This document shows, piece after piece, positions 16,448-24,889 of a stretch of DNA of 64,000 nt. The DNA is from Bacillota bacterium. GTDB taxonomy: Bacteria > Bacillota > Clostridia > Lachnospirales > Lachnospiraceae. Within the stretch, counting starts at the first letter, position 1. Each line of letters starts with the position of its first letter. The translations under genes were made by a program, and so were the position numbers. The stretch covers positions 1 to 64,000 of the forward strand of contig JAEZFK010000036.1 in assembly GCA_023437715.1 (NCBI GenBank). The letters are read 5' to 3'. A model generated the notes under the pieces. The model was not told where the DNA came from. It searched no databases and saw nothing but the letters and a program-made list of their open reading frames with translations.

Positions 16448-18245
16448 CCCCTGATTTCTCCTCTCTGATTACCGGAAGTGTGAACAACACCGCCGTCCCC
16501 CGGGTCTTAAGGCTTTCTATGGTCAGCCCGTATTCATTGCCAAAGGTAATGCGGATATACTCATCCACATTTTTGATCCCGATTCCTGTCAGCTTGCTTT
16601 CCTTTACCCGGTCCTTTCGGGAAGCCTCAAACTGCCGGATGACATTGGGGGAAATGCCCACCCCGTCATCCTCCACATATATTTTAAGGCTTTCCTCCTC
16701 CGTGAAACCGTAAATCCGTATGAGGATTTCCTCCCTGTCCTTGTCATATCCATGGATAATGGCATTTTCCACAATGGGCTGAAAGATGAATTTCGCTGTT
16801 TTCAAATTCATAAGATCTTCCTCAAGATCAATTTCCAGCCTGCAGTGGTTCCCGTAGCGGCAGTTTTGGATGTAAAGATAATTCCTGATGTTCTCCATCT
16901 CCTCCGCCACTGTTACAAGACAATTTTCCCTGCTCATGCTGTATTTCAATATATGGGCCAGGGCGTCGATTCCGTCCACAATGTTATCCGCTCCCCTTAT
17001 GATCGCCATCCAGCGGATGGTTGACAGGGTATTAAACAGAAAATGAGGATTCAGCTGGGCCCGCAGGGATTCATATCGGTATTTTTCCTTTACCTCATGC
17101 TCGGTTTCCAGCTCTTCAAACAGATGGCGGATGTTTCCGGACATTTGACGGAAAGACCGGTTTAAGCGGCCGATCTCATCGGACCGTTCCATATCAATAT
17201 CCTTTAAATCCATATCCAGGGTATAATTTTCCATCTGGCCGCTGAGCTTGACAATGGGCTTTACCAGCATCCGGATGGAAAGATACAGGATCAGGATCAG
17301 GGCGCATATGACGATTAAGAGGATCAGGTTCATCCTGCGTCCGATCATTTCCATCTGGTTGGTCACTTCCTGATAATTGGTAAAATGAAAGACCTTCATC
17401 TGCTGCCCGTTAAACACCCAGGGCTTTGGTATGGTGTAATAGCTTATGAGATAATTTCCTCCCGTTGTCTGATACCGCAGACTCCCGCTTTTTTTCTCCT
17501 CCGTCTCCCGGTACAGGCGCTTTAAATCCTCTTCGTGGATGATCCCCTGTATATCATTTTGCAAAAGCACGGTTCCTTCCCCCACACAGACATAGGCCAT
17601 ATCGTCTGCATAGGCGTATTCCATTAAAAGATCGCTGAATTTTTTCTGGTCAATGCTGATGATGAGAGTGCCTATGACATTTCCCGTCGTATAATCCTTA
17701 AGAAGAGACTTTGCCAGGGAAATATAAGTCTGGTCCTTCTCTTCCCCAATAATATAGGCCGGATTAAACATGGACCACACAATATGCCCGTTATTCTCCC
17801 TGCTTTTCTTCACCCAGTCCTGGTCCAGGAGAAACTGGTAATCCTGGTAATTCATGCTCCAGTTGGAATAGATTCTGCCGTAATCGTCAAAGAGAATGAT
17901 CTTCATATCCTGGACGAAATCAAACCCGCTGCCAATGCTGAGCTTATGTATCATCTGGTCAAAGTACTTGGTATTGTCGTATTCGGAGGTGGCAGGGTCT
18001 GTTATGCGCTTTTGCAGCTCCTCGTCATATACAAAGACATTAGTCAAAGCAGCTATGTTTTGCAGATTATCGCAGATATTCCTTTCTCCCCTTGAAATGT
18101 TCTGGATGACCTTTTCACTCAGCTTTTCCTGGATGAACTGTTCCATGCTGACTCTCACATAAATGCAGACCCCTGTCAGAGGCATGACCACGCACAGCAG
18201 AAGCAGTAAAAACATCCGGACTGATAACTTAGAAGGCTTTTTCAT
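16422..18245 (-). CDS. YesM-type sensor histidine kinase
   Basis: 607-aa membrane sensor kinase. A first membrane helix (about residues 9-28) is followed by a large extracytoplasmic sensor domain, a second helix at about 310-330 (LILLIVICALILILYLS), a HAMP domain (MLVKPIVKLSGQM... DEIGRLNRSFRQMS), the His_kinase block with phospho-acceptor His in LNPHFLFNTLS, and an HATPase domain (VENAIIHGYD, DDGVGI). It is paired with the overlapping YesN gene. Such kinases sense extracellular sugars, often through the cognate binding protein. Confidence 0.93.
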   Translation of the reverse strand: MKKPSKLSVRMFLLLLLCVVMPLTGVCIYVRVSMEQFIQEKLSEKVIQNISRGERNICDNLQNIAALTNVFVYDEELQKRITDPATSEYDNTKYFDQMIHKLSIGSGFDFVQDMKIILFDDYGRIYSNWSMNYQDYQFLLDQDWVKKSRENNGHIVWSMFNPAYIIGEEKDQTYISLAKSLLKDYTTGNVIGTLIISIDQKKFSDLLMEYAYADDMAYVCVGEGTVLLQNDIQGIIHEEDLKRLYRETEEKKSGSLRYQTTGGNYLISYYTIPKPWVFNGQQMKVFHFTNYQEVTNQMEMIGRRMNLILLIVICALILILYLSIRMLVKPIVKLSGQMENYTLDMDLKDIDMERSDEIGRLNRSFRQMSGNIRHLFEELETEHEVKEKYRYESLRAQLNPHFLFNTLSTIRWMAIIRGADNIVDGIDALAHILKYSMSRENCLVTVAEEMENIRNYLYIQNCRYGNHCRLEIDLEEDLMNLKTAKFIFQPIVENAIIHGYDKDREEILIRIYGFTEEESLKIYVEDDGVGISPNVIRQFEASRKDRVKESKLTGIGIKNVDEYIRITFGNEYGLTIESLKTRGTAVLFTLPVIREEKSGDEKGNDCG

Positions 18246-18293
18246 CCCTGTTCCTCTTTCTGATTTGATTTTTCTAAAAACATGTCAATTTTT

Positions 18294-18322
18294 ATTATAG
18301 CAAATATTTTATCTCCTGAAAA
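18294..18322 (-). promoter_or_regulatory. Promoter of the YesM/YesN genes
   Basis: TTTTCA (18317-18322), a 17-bp spacer and a consensus TATAAT (18294-18299) on the minus strand, about 50 bp before the kinase start. Confidence 0.55.
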
Positions 18323-18453
18323 GATAAGCATTTTTTCAAATGAGCAAAGGTTTGCCAATTCTCCTATGGAATTTTCGCCCAATATCTAGTATACTTTAAT
18401 TAATTTTATATGAAATGTATAGAAAAACAACTAAGAAAAACGAGGTAGTTCAA

Positions 18454-19341
18454 ATGCTCATTACATTAAAGGATGGTAAAACAACCGCCGTCATTGATTC
18501 CGTCGGCGCTCAGCTTATTTCATTAAAAAGCTCCGAAAATACAGAATACATCTGGCAGAGGGACCCTGAATTCTGGAACAAATGCTCTCCTCTCCTCTTC
18601 CCCATTGTCGGAAACTGCCGGAATAACAGGACCGTTCTGGAAGGGGAAGTCTGGGAGATTCCAAAACACGGCTTCTGCCGGGATGCGGATTTTACTGTTA
18701 CTAATCAGGAGGAAGCCGGGGCTTCCTTTGAAATCCGTGATACAGAAGAGACGAAAAAGCTTTACCCCTACTCCTTTTGCTTAAGCCTTACCTATAAGCT
18801 TCAGGACGGAGTACTGTTTATGGATTATAAAGTCCTTAACACGGATTCCAGAACCATGTATTACTGCCTTGGAGCCCATCCGGGCTTTAACTGTCCCCTG
18901 GAGGATGGAGAAGCTTTTGAAGATTATGAACTGGTATTCGAAAAAGAAGAGACTGTTTCCAGCATGAAATATGATGTCAGGAGACTGGCATTTAACCCGG
19001 AGGACAGAACCCTCCGCTTAAATAAAAGCCGGGTTCTTCCTCTGACCCGGGATTTATTTAAGGACGATGCGTTCTACTTTGACGATCTGGAATCCAGAAA
19101 GGTTTCCATCGTAAATAAGAATACGGCAAAGGGCGTGGAAGTAGCTTTCCCCGGCTTTGAGACCGTGGCTTTCTGGACTCCCTATCCGGCAGAAGCGCCT
19201 TTTGTCTGCGTCGAGCCCTGGAACGGCTCCGCGGTTTATACCACAGAGGATGACGAATTCATCCATAAAAATCATGTTCAGACCTTAAGCCCCGGAGATG
19301 CCGGAAGCTACGGCCTTTCCATCCGCATTCTCGGGGAATAA
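18454..19341 (+). CDS. Aldose 1-epimerase family protein
   Basis: 295-aa galactose-mutarotase-like protein. Conserved elements are the N-terminal VGAQLISLKS, the segment LLFPIVGNCRNN and KHGFCRDADF with the family His, and LGAHPGFNCPL followed by the C-terminal VCVEPWNG with its catalytic-type Glu. It probably interconverts sugar anomers; the subgroup resembles LacX-like proteins encoded with sugar genes. The preferred start is 18454, preceded by GAGGTAG; an upstream ATG at 18415 has no ribosome site. It is one of few plus-strand genes here and diverges from the YesM gene. Confidence 0.85.
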   Translation: MLITLKDGKTTAVIDSVGAQLISLKSSENTEYIWQRDPEFWNKCSPLLFPIVGNCRNNRTVLEGEVWEIPKHGFCRDADFTVTNQEEAGASFEIRDTEETKKLYPYSFCLSLTYKLQDGVLFMDYKVLNTDSRTMYYCLGAHPGFNCPLEDGEAFEDYELVFEKEETVSSMKYDVRRLAFNPEDRTLRLNKSRVLPLTRDLFKDDAFYFDDLESRKVSIVNKNTAKGVEVAFPGFETVAFWTPYPAEAPFVCVEPWNGSAVYTTEDDEFIHKNHVQTLSPGDAGSYGLSIRILGE

Positions 19342-19345
19342 AAAT

Positions 19346-19436
19346 AAGAGGGTACTGCAAAATGAACTTTTCATACAGGACATTGACGGCCAGAGGCCAC
19401 ATCCTGCTGAAATTTTACATTTTCCAGTACCCTCTT
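19346..19436 (+). repeat. Long hairpin repeat, copy A, between convergent genes
   Basis: Perfect 12-bp ends (AAGAGGGTACTG at 19346-19357 with its complement at 19425-19436) enclose further imperfect arms (GCAAAATG with CATTTT). It closely resembles the element at 40538-40638: shared segments include the stem base AGAGGG, TGCAAAAT and CTGAAATTTTACATTTT. Both copies directly follow a plus-strand gene and face a convergent minus-strand gene, so they may serve as bidirectional terminators. No transposase is present. Confidence 0.75.
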
Positions 19437-19473
19437 CGCGGCACCTCTCTAAGCCATCTTCACCGGACAGCAC

Positions 19474-20205
19474 TCACTGATTTTCCAGCTCTTTTAACAC
19501 CCGCGCCGTCAGATCCGGATAGTTTCCGATTACCGTATCAATGCCCTTGGCGTACAGATCCCGGATTTGTTCTTCCGTATTGACGGTCCAGGTATTAATC
19601 ACGATTCCGGCTGCCTTAATCTCATCCACAATCTCCTGCTTCAGCTGTACATAGGGCGGATGGTAGCAGGCAACTCCGCGGGCCTTCGTGTACTCACCCG
19701 GATTGTAAATCCAGGTATCGCTTAAGAAGCCGAAGACCAGCTCCGGCCCAATGGCTTTCATCCGCAGCACGCTGTAGTGATTGAAGCTGGAAATAATAAT
19801 CCGGTCTTCCAGATGATATTCCTTAATCAGCTCATATACCTTTTCCTCCAGCCCCGGATACTCGTTGATTCCCGTCTTCAGCTCGATATTGGTGACGATG
19901 GGGGAATCCTTTACCAGCTCAAAATACTCTCTCAGCGTGGGAATGGGATTAAAGCCCATTTTCCCGGTATAGATATAGGACGCATCCAGCTTCTTCAGCT
20001 CTTCCAGCCTATAGGATACTACCGGCCCCTCCCCGTCTGTCGTCCGGTCCACTGTCTCGTCGTGGATAATCACAACCTCTCCGTCGCCGGTCAGCTGGAC
20101 ATCCAGCTCGATTCCATCCACGCCCTCAAAAAGCGCCTTCTGAAAGGCCAGCAGGGTATTCTCCGGATACTCTCCGCTGAAACCGCGGTGTGCAAAATTC
20201 TTCAT
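19474..20205 (-). CDS. Glycerophosphodiester phosphodiesterase
   Basis: 243-aa GDPD-family enzyme, cytoplasmic. It hydrolyses glycerophosphodiesters to glycerol 3-phosphate and an alcohol. The catalytic N-terminal AHRGFSGEYPENT, the metal-binding GIELDVQLT and IHDETVDRTT segments, and the conserved ending VNTWTVN are all present. It lies about 100 bp downstream of the binding-protein gene of a Ugp-like importer, so imported glycerophosphodiesters are the likely substrate. GAGGAGG precedes the start. Confidence 0.93.
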   Translation of the reverse strand: MKNFAHRGFSGEYPENTLLAFQKALFEGVDGIELDVQLTGDGEVVIIHDETVDRTTDGEGPVVSYRLEELKKLDASYIYTGKMGFNPIPTLREYFELVKDSPIVTNIELKTGINEYPGLEEKVYELIKEYHLEDRIIISSFNHYSVLRMKAIGPELVFGFLSDTWIYNPGEYTKARGVACYHPPYVQLKQEIVDEIKAAGIVINTWTVNTEEQIRDLYAKGIDTVIGNYPDLTARVLKELENQ

Positions 20206-20308
20206 TATAAAGCCTCCTCGTCAATCTGCTGACGTTTTGCCGGCCGCTCTCATGAGCAGGGTCTCCGGCCTCCTTTTCCGTCCGCCGTAAGAAAGGTTTA
20301 CTGCCTGT

Positions 20309-21721
20309 TTATTTGGTAGATGCGTTGTAATTCTGGATAGCGGAATTGACCTTTCCAGCCAGGTAATCTACCGCCTGCTGGGGGGTGTAGGTTCCGTCAT
20401 ATGTTTTCTCCATTGCTTCGTTGAAGATGGTTCTGGCCTCTGTGGCAACGCCGGAAAGTACGCCTGCGGTGTAGCCGTTAACGGGATTTTCCTTCAGCTG
20501 GTTGATCGCCGTTAAGAAGTTCGGGTTCTCTCCGATAAATGTCTTCATCTCCGGCACTTCATAAGCGGCCGGATTAATCGCAAAGTAACCGGTTGCCATA
20601 CTCCATTTTGCCTGAGCTTCTGGAGTTGTGGTGTATTCGATAAACTTCCAGGCTGCGTTCTTTCTTGCCTCATCCTTGTTATCCATCATCCATAAGGATG
20701 CGCCGCCGATGATAACGCCGCCGTCCTTATTCTCTTCGATCCTCGGCAGGTAACCGGTGCCGATTTCGAAATCACTGCTGTTGGTCGCATTTCTTAAAAT
20801 TGCGGTGGACTCAATAATCATAGCGGTCTGGCCGGCAAAGAATGCGGTCTGGGTATCAGCTGTCGTGCTTCCGTAGTTAGCCGCATAACCGGAATCCATT
20901 AATTTCTTCCAGGTTTCAAAAATCTTTAAGCCTGCGCCGTTTTTATCAAATTCAACGGCTGTGGCAGCTGCCTTTCTTCCGTTCTCATTGTCCGCATAGT
21001 ATTTGCCCTGTCCGGCAATCTGCTGCTCAAAGAACCAGCCGTAAATAGCCTGTGCGTATCCCACCGGAGCCGCACCGCTCTCCACGATCTTCTTGGAGAA
21101 ATCCAGCACCTCGTCAAAGGTCTTGGGCGGTGTATTCGGATCCAGTCCCGCTGCCTTGAATACATCCTTGTTGTAATACAGCATCGGTGTGGAAACGTTG
21201 AAAGGCATGGACATCTGCTTTCCGTCAACCGTGTAGTAGCTGGTAATGATATTCATAACGGTGCCGGGATCAAAATTCGTGGTCTGAAACATATCCTGGA
21301 CCGGAATCGCATAGCCGCTGTCAGTCATGAATTTCGTACCGATATCGTACATCTGGCAGACATCCGGCATATTGCCGCTCTGCATGGTTGCTTTCAGCTT
21401 TGTAATCATGTCATCGTAGGTACCCTGATATTCGCTCTTTACCACGATCTCATCCTGGGATTCGTTGAACGCCTTAACAAGAGCCTCGGTAGCCTCACCG
21501 TTTACACCCCCCATGGCGTGCCAGAACGTGATCTCAACCTTGCCGTTTTCAGACGCAGTACTTCCTGCTGCCGCCGTTGTATCCGCTGCCGCTGCCGTTG
21601 TATCCCCCGCCGGCGCAGCTGCGGTGCTTCCTCCCACAGAGGCGCTCCCTCCGCATGCAGACAGTGATAAAGCCATGACCGCCGCCAGACTTACTGCCAT
21701 CCATTTTTTGCTTCTCCTCAT
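20309..21721 (-). CDS. Extracellular solute-binding lipoprotein (UgpB-like)
   Basis: 470-aa CUT1 binding protein. Signal peptide MRRSKKWMAVSLAAVMALS with lipobox LSAC, then a Gly/Ala/Thr-rich linker and the binding domain (VEITFWHAMGGVNGEATEALVKAFNESQ, the pattern of glycerol-3-phosphate-binding UgpB proteins). It works with the two upstream permeases. AGGAGG precedes the ATG at 21721; the upstream ATG at 21739 overlaps that site and is less likely. The downstream GDPD gene supports glycerol 3-phosphate or glycerophosphodiester as ligand. Confidence 0.85.
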   Translation of the reverse strand: MRRSKKWMAVSLAAVMALSLSACGGSASVGGSTAAAPAGDTTAAAADTTAAAGSTASENGKVEITFWHAMGGVNGEATEALVKAFNESQDEIVVKSEYQGTYDDMITKLKATMQSGNMPDVCQMYDIGTKFMTDSGYAIPVQDMFQTTNFDPGTVMNIITSYYTVDGKQMSMPFNVSTPMLYYNKDVFKAAGLDPNTPPKTFDEVLDFSKKIVESGAAPVGYAQAIYGWFFEQQIAGQGKYYADNENGRKAAATAVEFDKNGAGLKIFETWKKLMDSGYAANYGSTTADTQTAFFAGQTAMIIESTAILRNATNSSDFEIGTGYLPRIEENKDGGVIIGGASLWMMDNKDEARKNAAWKFIEYTTTPEAQAKWSMATGYFAINPAAYEVPEMKTFIGENPNFLTAINQLKENPVNGYTAGVLSGVATEARTIFNEAMEKTYDGTYTPQQAVDYLAGKVNSAIQNYNASTK

Positions 21722-21780
21722 AAATAATCCTCCTATCATATATTTTTCTATCTCATACAGACAAGCTCATCTGCATAAAA

Positions 21781-22596
21781 CTACCCCTTTACGGAACCGG
21801 AAGTCAGGCCGGATATCAGCTGCTTCTGCCCCAGAACAAATGCCAGTATGGAAGGAATCAGAATGATCATGGAACCTGCCATAACCGGGCGGAAGTCCGT
21901 AGACTCGGCGCCCTGCAGCATGCCAAGACCAATCTGCACGGTTCTCATATTGACCGTATCAGTGATTAACAGCGGCCATAAGTAATGGTTCCAGCTCTGC
22001 AAGAATACGTAGATTCCCAGGGCGCCCATAGACGGCTTCACCAAGGGAAGAGCAACGGTATAGAAGAACCGGAAATTCCCGCAGCCGTCAATCTCTGCCG
22101 CCTCTTTAAGCTCCGACGGCAGCTGCAAGAATGCCTGCCTCATATTGAATACAGCGAAAGCGGAAGCCACGTTGGGAAGAATCAGTGCAGCATATGTATT
22201 CTTCAGACCCAGATCACAGATTGTTAAATAATTGGCAATAATAACCGCCTGGCTGGGAACCATCATGGTAGCCAGCATAACCAGAAACAGCACATTCCTT
22301 CCCCGAAACTTCATCATGGAAAATGCGTAGGCTGCCAGAGCTCCCGTTACAATCTGTCCCAGGGTGACCGTACCGGAAACAATGAGAGAATTCTTGATGA
22401 AAGTGAAGAAAGGAGCCAGCACCAGCGCTTTCTTGTAGTTATCCAGCATCAGCTGCTTTGGCCAGAAGCCTCCGGCAAACACTTCTTTCATGGACATCAT
22501 ACTTACGTTAAAGCAGTAGATGACCGGTGAAATGATGATCATGACCATAATAATGTTAATCCCATAAAACAGAATTTTCACAATCTTACTTTTCAT
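21781..22596 (-). CDS. ABC transporter permease (UgpE-like)
   Basis: 271-aa permease of the MalG/UgpE class, about six membrane spans. The EAA loop LPSELKEAAEIDGCGNFRFFYTVALPLVKPSMG and the ending GQKQLISGLTSGSVKG are diagnostic. Its ATG overlaps the TAA stop of the UgpA-like gene by one base, so the two permeases are coupled. No ATPase gene is present in the operon. Confidence 0.9.
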   Translation of the reverse strand: MKSKIVKILFYGINIIMVMIIISPVIYCFNVSMMSMKEVFAGGFWPKQLMLDNYKKALVLAPFFTFIKNSLIVSGTVTLGQIVTGALAAYAFSMMKFRGRNVLFLVMLATMMVPSQAVIIANYLTICDLGLKNTYAALILPNVASAFAVFNMRQAFLQLPSELKEAAEIDGCGNFRFFYTVALPLVKPSMGALGIYVFLQSWNHYLWPLLITDTVNMRTVQIGLGMLQGAESTDFRPVMAGSMIILIPSILAFVLGQKQLISGLTSGSVKG

Positions 22597-23459
22597 TAAT
22601 AGGTCACCTTCTTTTCTAACCGGAACTGAACCAGGGTGAGCAGCATCAGGATCAGGAAGAGCACAATAGATTCCGCACAGGCCAGGCCGAACCGGCTGTT
22701 CATAAATGCCTCCTGGTAAATCTCGTAAACGATAACATTGGTGCTGCCGGCAGGCCCTCCCTGGGTCATCATCTTTACCTGCGCATAAGCCTGCAGGGCG
22801 TTGATAACGTTAATAATCAGAAGAAAGAACAGGGTCGGTGAAATACACGGAATCGTAATATAACGGTGCTTGGCGAAAAATCCGGCGCCCTCGATTGCCG
22901 CACATTCGTATAATTCGAGAGGAACACTCTGGAGAGCCGCAGTCAGGAAAATAAAATTCAGACCGATATTCATCCAGACCGTCACTATGGTAACCGCAAT
23001 CAGTGCGTACTTTGGATCAGTCAGCCAGCCGATGTGTGTTCCCAGGGCTTTATTCAAGATACCGAGGCTGCTGTGAAAAATAAACATAAACACAACGGAA
23101 GCAGCCGCAGCCGAGATGGCCATAGGCAGGGCGTATACGGTACGGAAAAAGTTTTTGCCCTTAATATCCTCGTTGCTGACGATGGCAAGAACGAAGCCGA
23201 TGAGAATGGAAAATACAACCGTCATAACCGCATAATTCAATGATACAATCAAGCTGTTCAAGAATGCTTCCGAGGTGAAAATGGATACATAATTGTTAAA
23301 TCCTACAAAGGATGCGACCTGCCCCAAAGGCGTCGTCATGGCAAAACTCAGCCGGATCGTCTTGATAAACGGCCAGAACAGAAAGGCGCCAAAGAAAAAC
23401 ATGGCCGGCAGCAGATACAGGTATGGTTCCAACACCCGAAAGAACCTTTTCTTCTTCAT
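22596..23459 (-). CDS. ABC transporter permease (UgpA-like)
   Basis: 287-aa permease, first gene of the Ugp-like operon. The first helix is YLYLLPAMFFFGAFLFWPFI, and the EAA loop VPLELYECAAIEGAGFFAKHRYITIPCISP is visible. GGAGG precedes the start. An upstream leader of about 140 nt contains a terminator-like hairpin and a 9-bp inverted repeat, described separately. Confidence 0.9.
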   Translation of the reverse strand: MKKKRFFRVLEPYLYLLPAMFFFGAFLFWPFIKTIRLSFAMTTPLGQVASFVGFNNYVSIFTSEAFLNSLIVSLNYAVMTVVFSILIGFVLAIVSNEDIKGKNFFRTVYALPMAISAAAASVVFMFIFHSSLGILNKALGTHIGWLTDPKYALIAVTIVTVWMNIGLNFIFLTAALQSVPLELYECAAIEGAGFFAKHRYITIPCISPTLFFLLIINVINALQAYAQVKMMTQGGPAGSTNVIVYEIYQEAFMNSRFGLACAESIVLFLILMLLTLVQFRLEKKVTY

Positions 23460-23484
23460 CCAAATATTTCCTCCTTTTATTCAA

Positions 23485-23549
23485 CAAAAAAGAAAGCAGC
23501 AGCGTATTCCGGCCACTGTACTATGACCAAAACACGGCATTTGCTTTCT
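23485..23549 (-). promoter_or_regulatory. Terminator-like hairpin in the leader of the Ugp-like operon
   Basis: On the minus strand AGAAAGCA (23542-23549) pairs with TGCTTTCT (23491-23498) and is followed by TTTTTT, just before the ribosome site of the first permease gene. A terminator between promoter and first gene suggests attenuation. The loop is long (about 43 nt), so alternative pairings are possible. Confidence 0.45.
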
Positions 23550-23590
23550 CTTCTTCTCTAGCAAGTGTCCCAGTAGTATAAGCTTACCAT

Positions 23591-23617
23591 ATATATTGTC
23601 GTTTTGCAACAATATAT
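23591..23617. promoter_or_regulatory. Inverted repeat operator candidate upstream of the Ugp-like operon
   Basis: ATATATTGT (23591-23599) and ACAATATAT (23609-23617) form a perfect 9-bp inverted repeat with 9-bp spacing, about 130 bp before the first permease start. No regulator gene is adjacent. Confidence 0.45.
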
Positions 23618-23771
23618 GTTAATATTTCTCATTATCCTTTGTGCATTTTTCGTTATTTTATTAACAATTATTGCCTATATTCTTATTCATGCACAATTAT
23701 TCCTTTTATTTTAACTTTTTTTAAGCAAACTGCACAACCGCTCGCATAAGGAAGCAAGACGCTTGTCTGCG

Positions 23772-23804
23772 CAAAAAAAAAGCAGGGAAATCCATTCCCT
23801 GCTT
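23772..23804 (-). terminator. Terminator of the sugar importer/DctP operon
   Basis: An 8-bp stem AGCAGGGA/TCCCTGCT (23781-23788 with 23796-23803) is followed on the minus strand by a run of nine T residues. It overlaps the stop region of the DctP gene. Confidence 0.85.
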
Positions 23805-24835
23805 TACTGTATTTCCAGAATCCGGTTCACCACATCGATATAATCGCTGCAATAGGTCTGATAAACAATCATCATGGAAGCCCTGAACCGGAGCTGTTCC
23901 TTCGGGCTGAGCCGGGTTATGATGCAGCCCGCTTTTATCAGCCTTTCCTCCGCCTCTTTCTCCTTTTCCTCCCAAAGCTTCCTTTCATAAAGGGAGGATT
24001 CCCTTGCGCAGTCCATGACGATTTTCTGGTCCTCTCCGTTTAACTTGTCCCAGGTGGCCTGTGAAGCCATCTGCATCTCCGGAATCCGGTTATGACCGTC
24101 AACCGTAATGTATTTTGCCACTTCATAATGCCCCATGGACTCATAGGAAGGCCAGTTGTTTTCCGCTCCGTCTATGGTTCCTGTCTCAAGAGCCGCATAA
24201 ACCTGGGAATAAGCCATTGGCACAGGCTTTGCCCCAAGGGCTTCCACCATTCCCTCCATCAGCTCCGACTCCGCCACCCGTATCCGCATTCCCCTTAAAT
24301 CCTCCAGCCGCTCAATGGGCTTGACGGAATTATAAAAGTTTCTGGCTCCGGCGTCATACCAGGACAGTCCCACGACCCCGTGACCATTTAGGGAATCCAT
24401 AAATTCCTGGCCGATCTCTCCGTCCAGCATCTTCCACATATGGGCCCCGTCCCTGTAAAGATAGGGCAGCTGAAGCACGTTCAGCTTCGGAACCACCTCG
24501 CCCATGGTCATGACGGAAACCCGTGCAAAATCAACGCCTCCGAACTGGAGCTGATCCATGACGGAAACCTCATCCCCCAGTTTCCCCCCGGAAAACACAT
24601 TGATCCGGATTCTTCCCTGTGTCCTTTCGCCCACCAGCTGCGCAAACCTTTCCGCACCCATGGTGGTGGGATAGCCCTCCGGCTGGTTTTCCGCATAAGT
24701 GAATACAAATTCCGGAGTTACGTCCCCCATATTCTTTATAGCAGGAAAACGGAGTCCGTTTTTCATTAAAACCAGGCTCATACACCCCGCCGCCAACACT
24801 GCACATAGCCCGATACACCCAACTGCCTTCTTCAT
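23804..24835 (-). CDS. Orphan TRAP-type substrate-binding protein (DctP family)
   Basis: 343-aa DctP-family binding protein with a lipobox (AVLAAGC) in its signal peptide. Family marks include ENQPEGYPTTMGAERFAQLVGERT near the mature N terminus, GGVDFARVS, the helix-binding RGMRIRVAESELMEGMVEALGA and QVYAALETGTIDGAENNWPSY. The carboxylate-clamping Arg is in the RIRV segment. There are no DctQ or DctM membrane genes here. It follows the RbsB-like gene by about 54 bp in the operon that starts with a sugar ABC ATPase, downstream of a two-component system. It may act as a ligand co-sensor for the kinase, as Bacillus DctB does for DctS, rather than in transport. That role is inference. Confidence 0.85.
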   Translation of the reverse strand: MKKAVGCIGLCAVLAAGCMSLVLMKNGLRFPAIKNMGDVTPEFVFTYAENQPEGYPTTMGAERFAQLVGERTQGRIRINVFSGGKLGDEVSVMDQLQFGGVDFARVSVMTMGEVVPKLNVLQLPYLYRDGAHMWKMLDGEIGQEFMDSLNGHGVVGLSWYDAGARNFYNSVKPIERLEDLRGMRIRVAESELMEGMVEALGAKPVPMAYSQVYAALETGTIDGAENNWPSYESMGHYEVAKYITVDGHNRIPEMQMASQATWDKLNGEDQKIVMDCARESSLYERKLWEEKEKEAEERLIKAGCIITRLSPKEQLRFRASMMIVYQTYCSDYIDVVNRILEIQ

Positions 24836-24889
24836 TTTTAACCTCCGAAACGCCTCCCCTGAAACAGGGGAAGCGTCATTATGGTCAGA

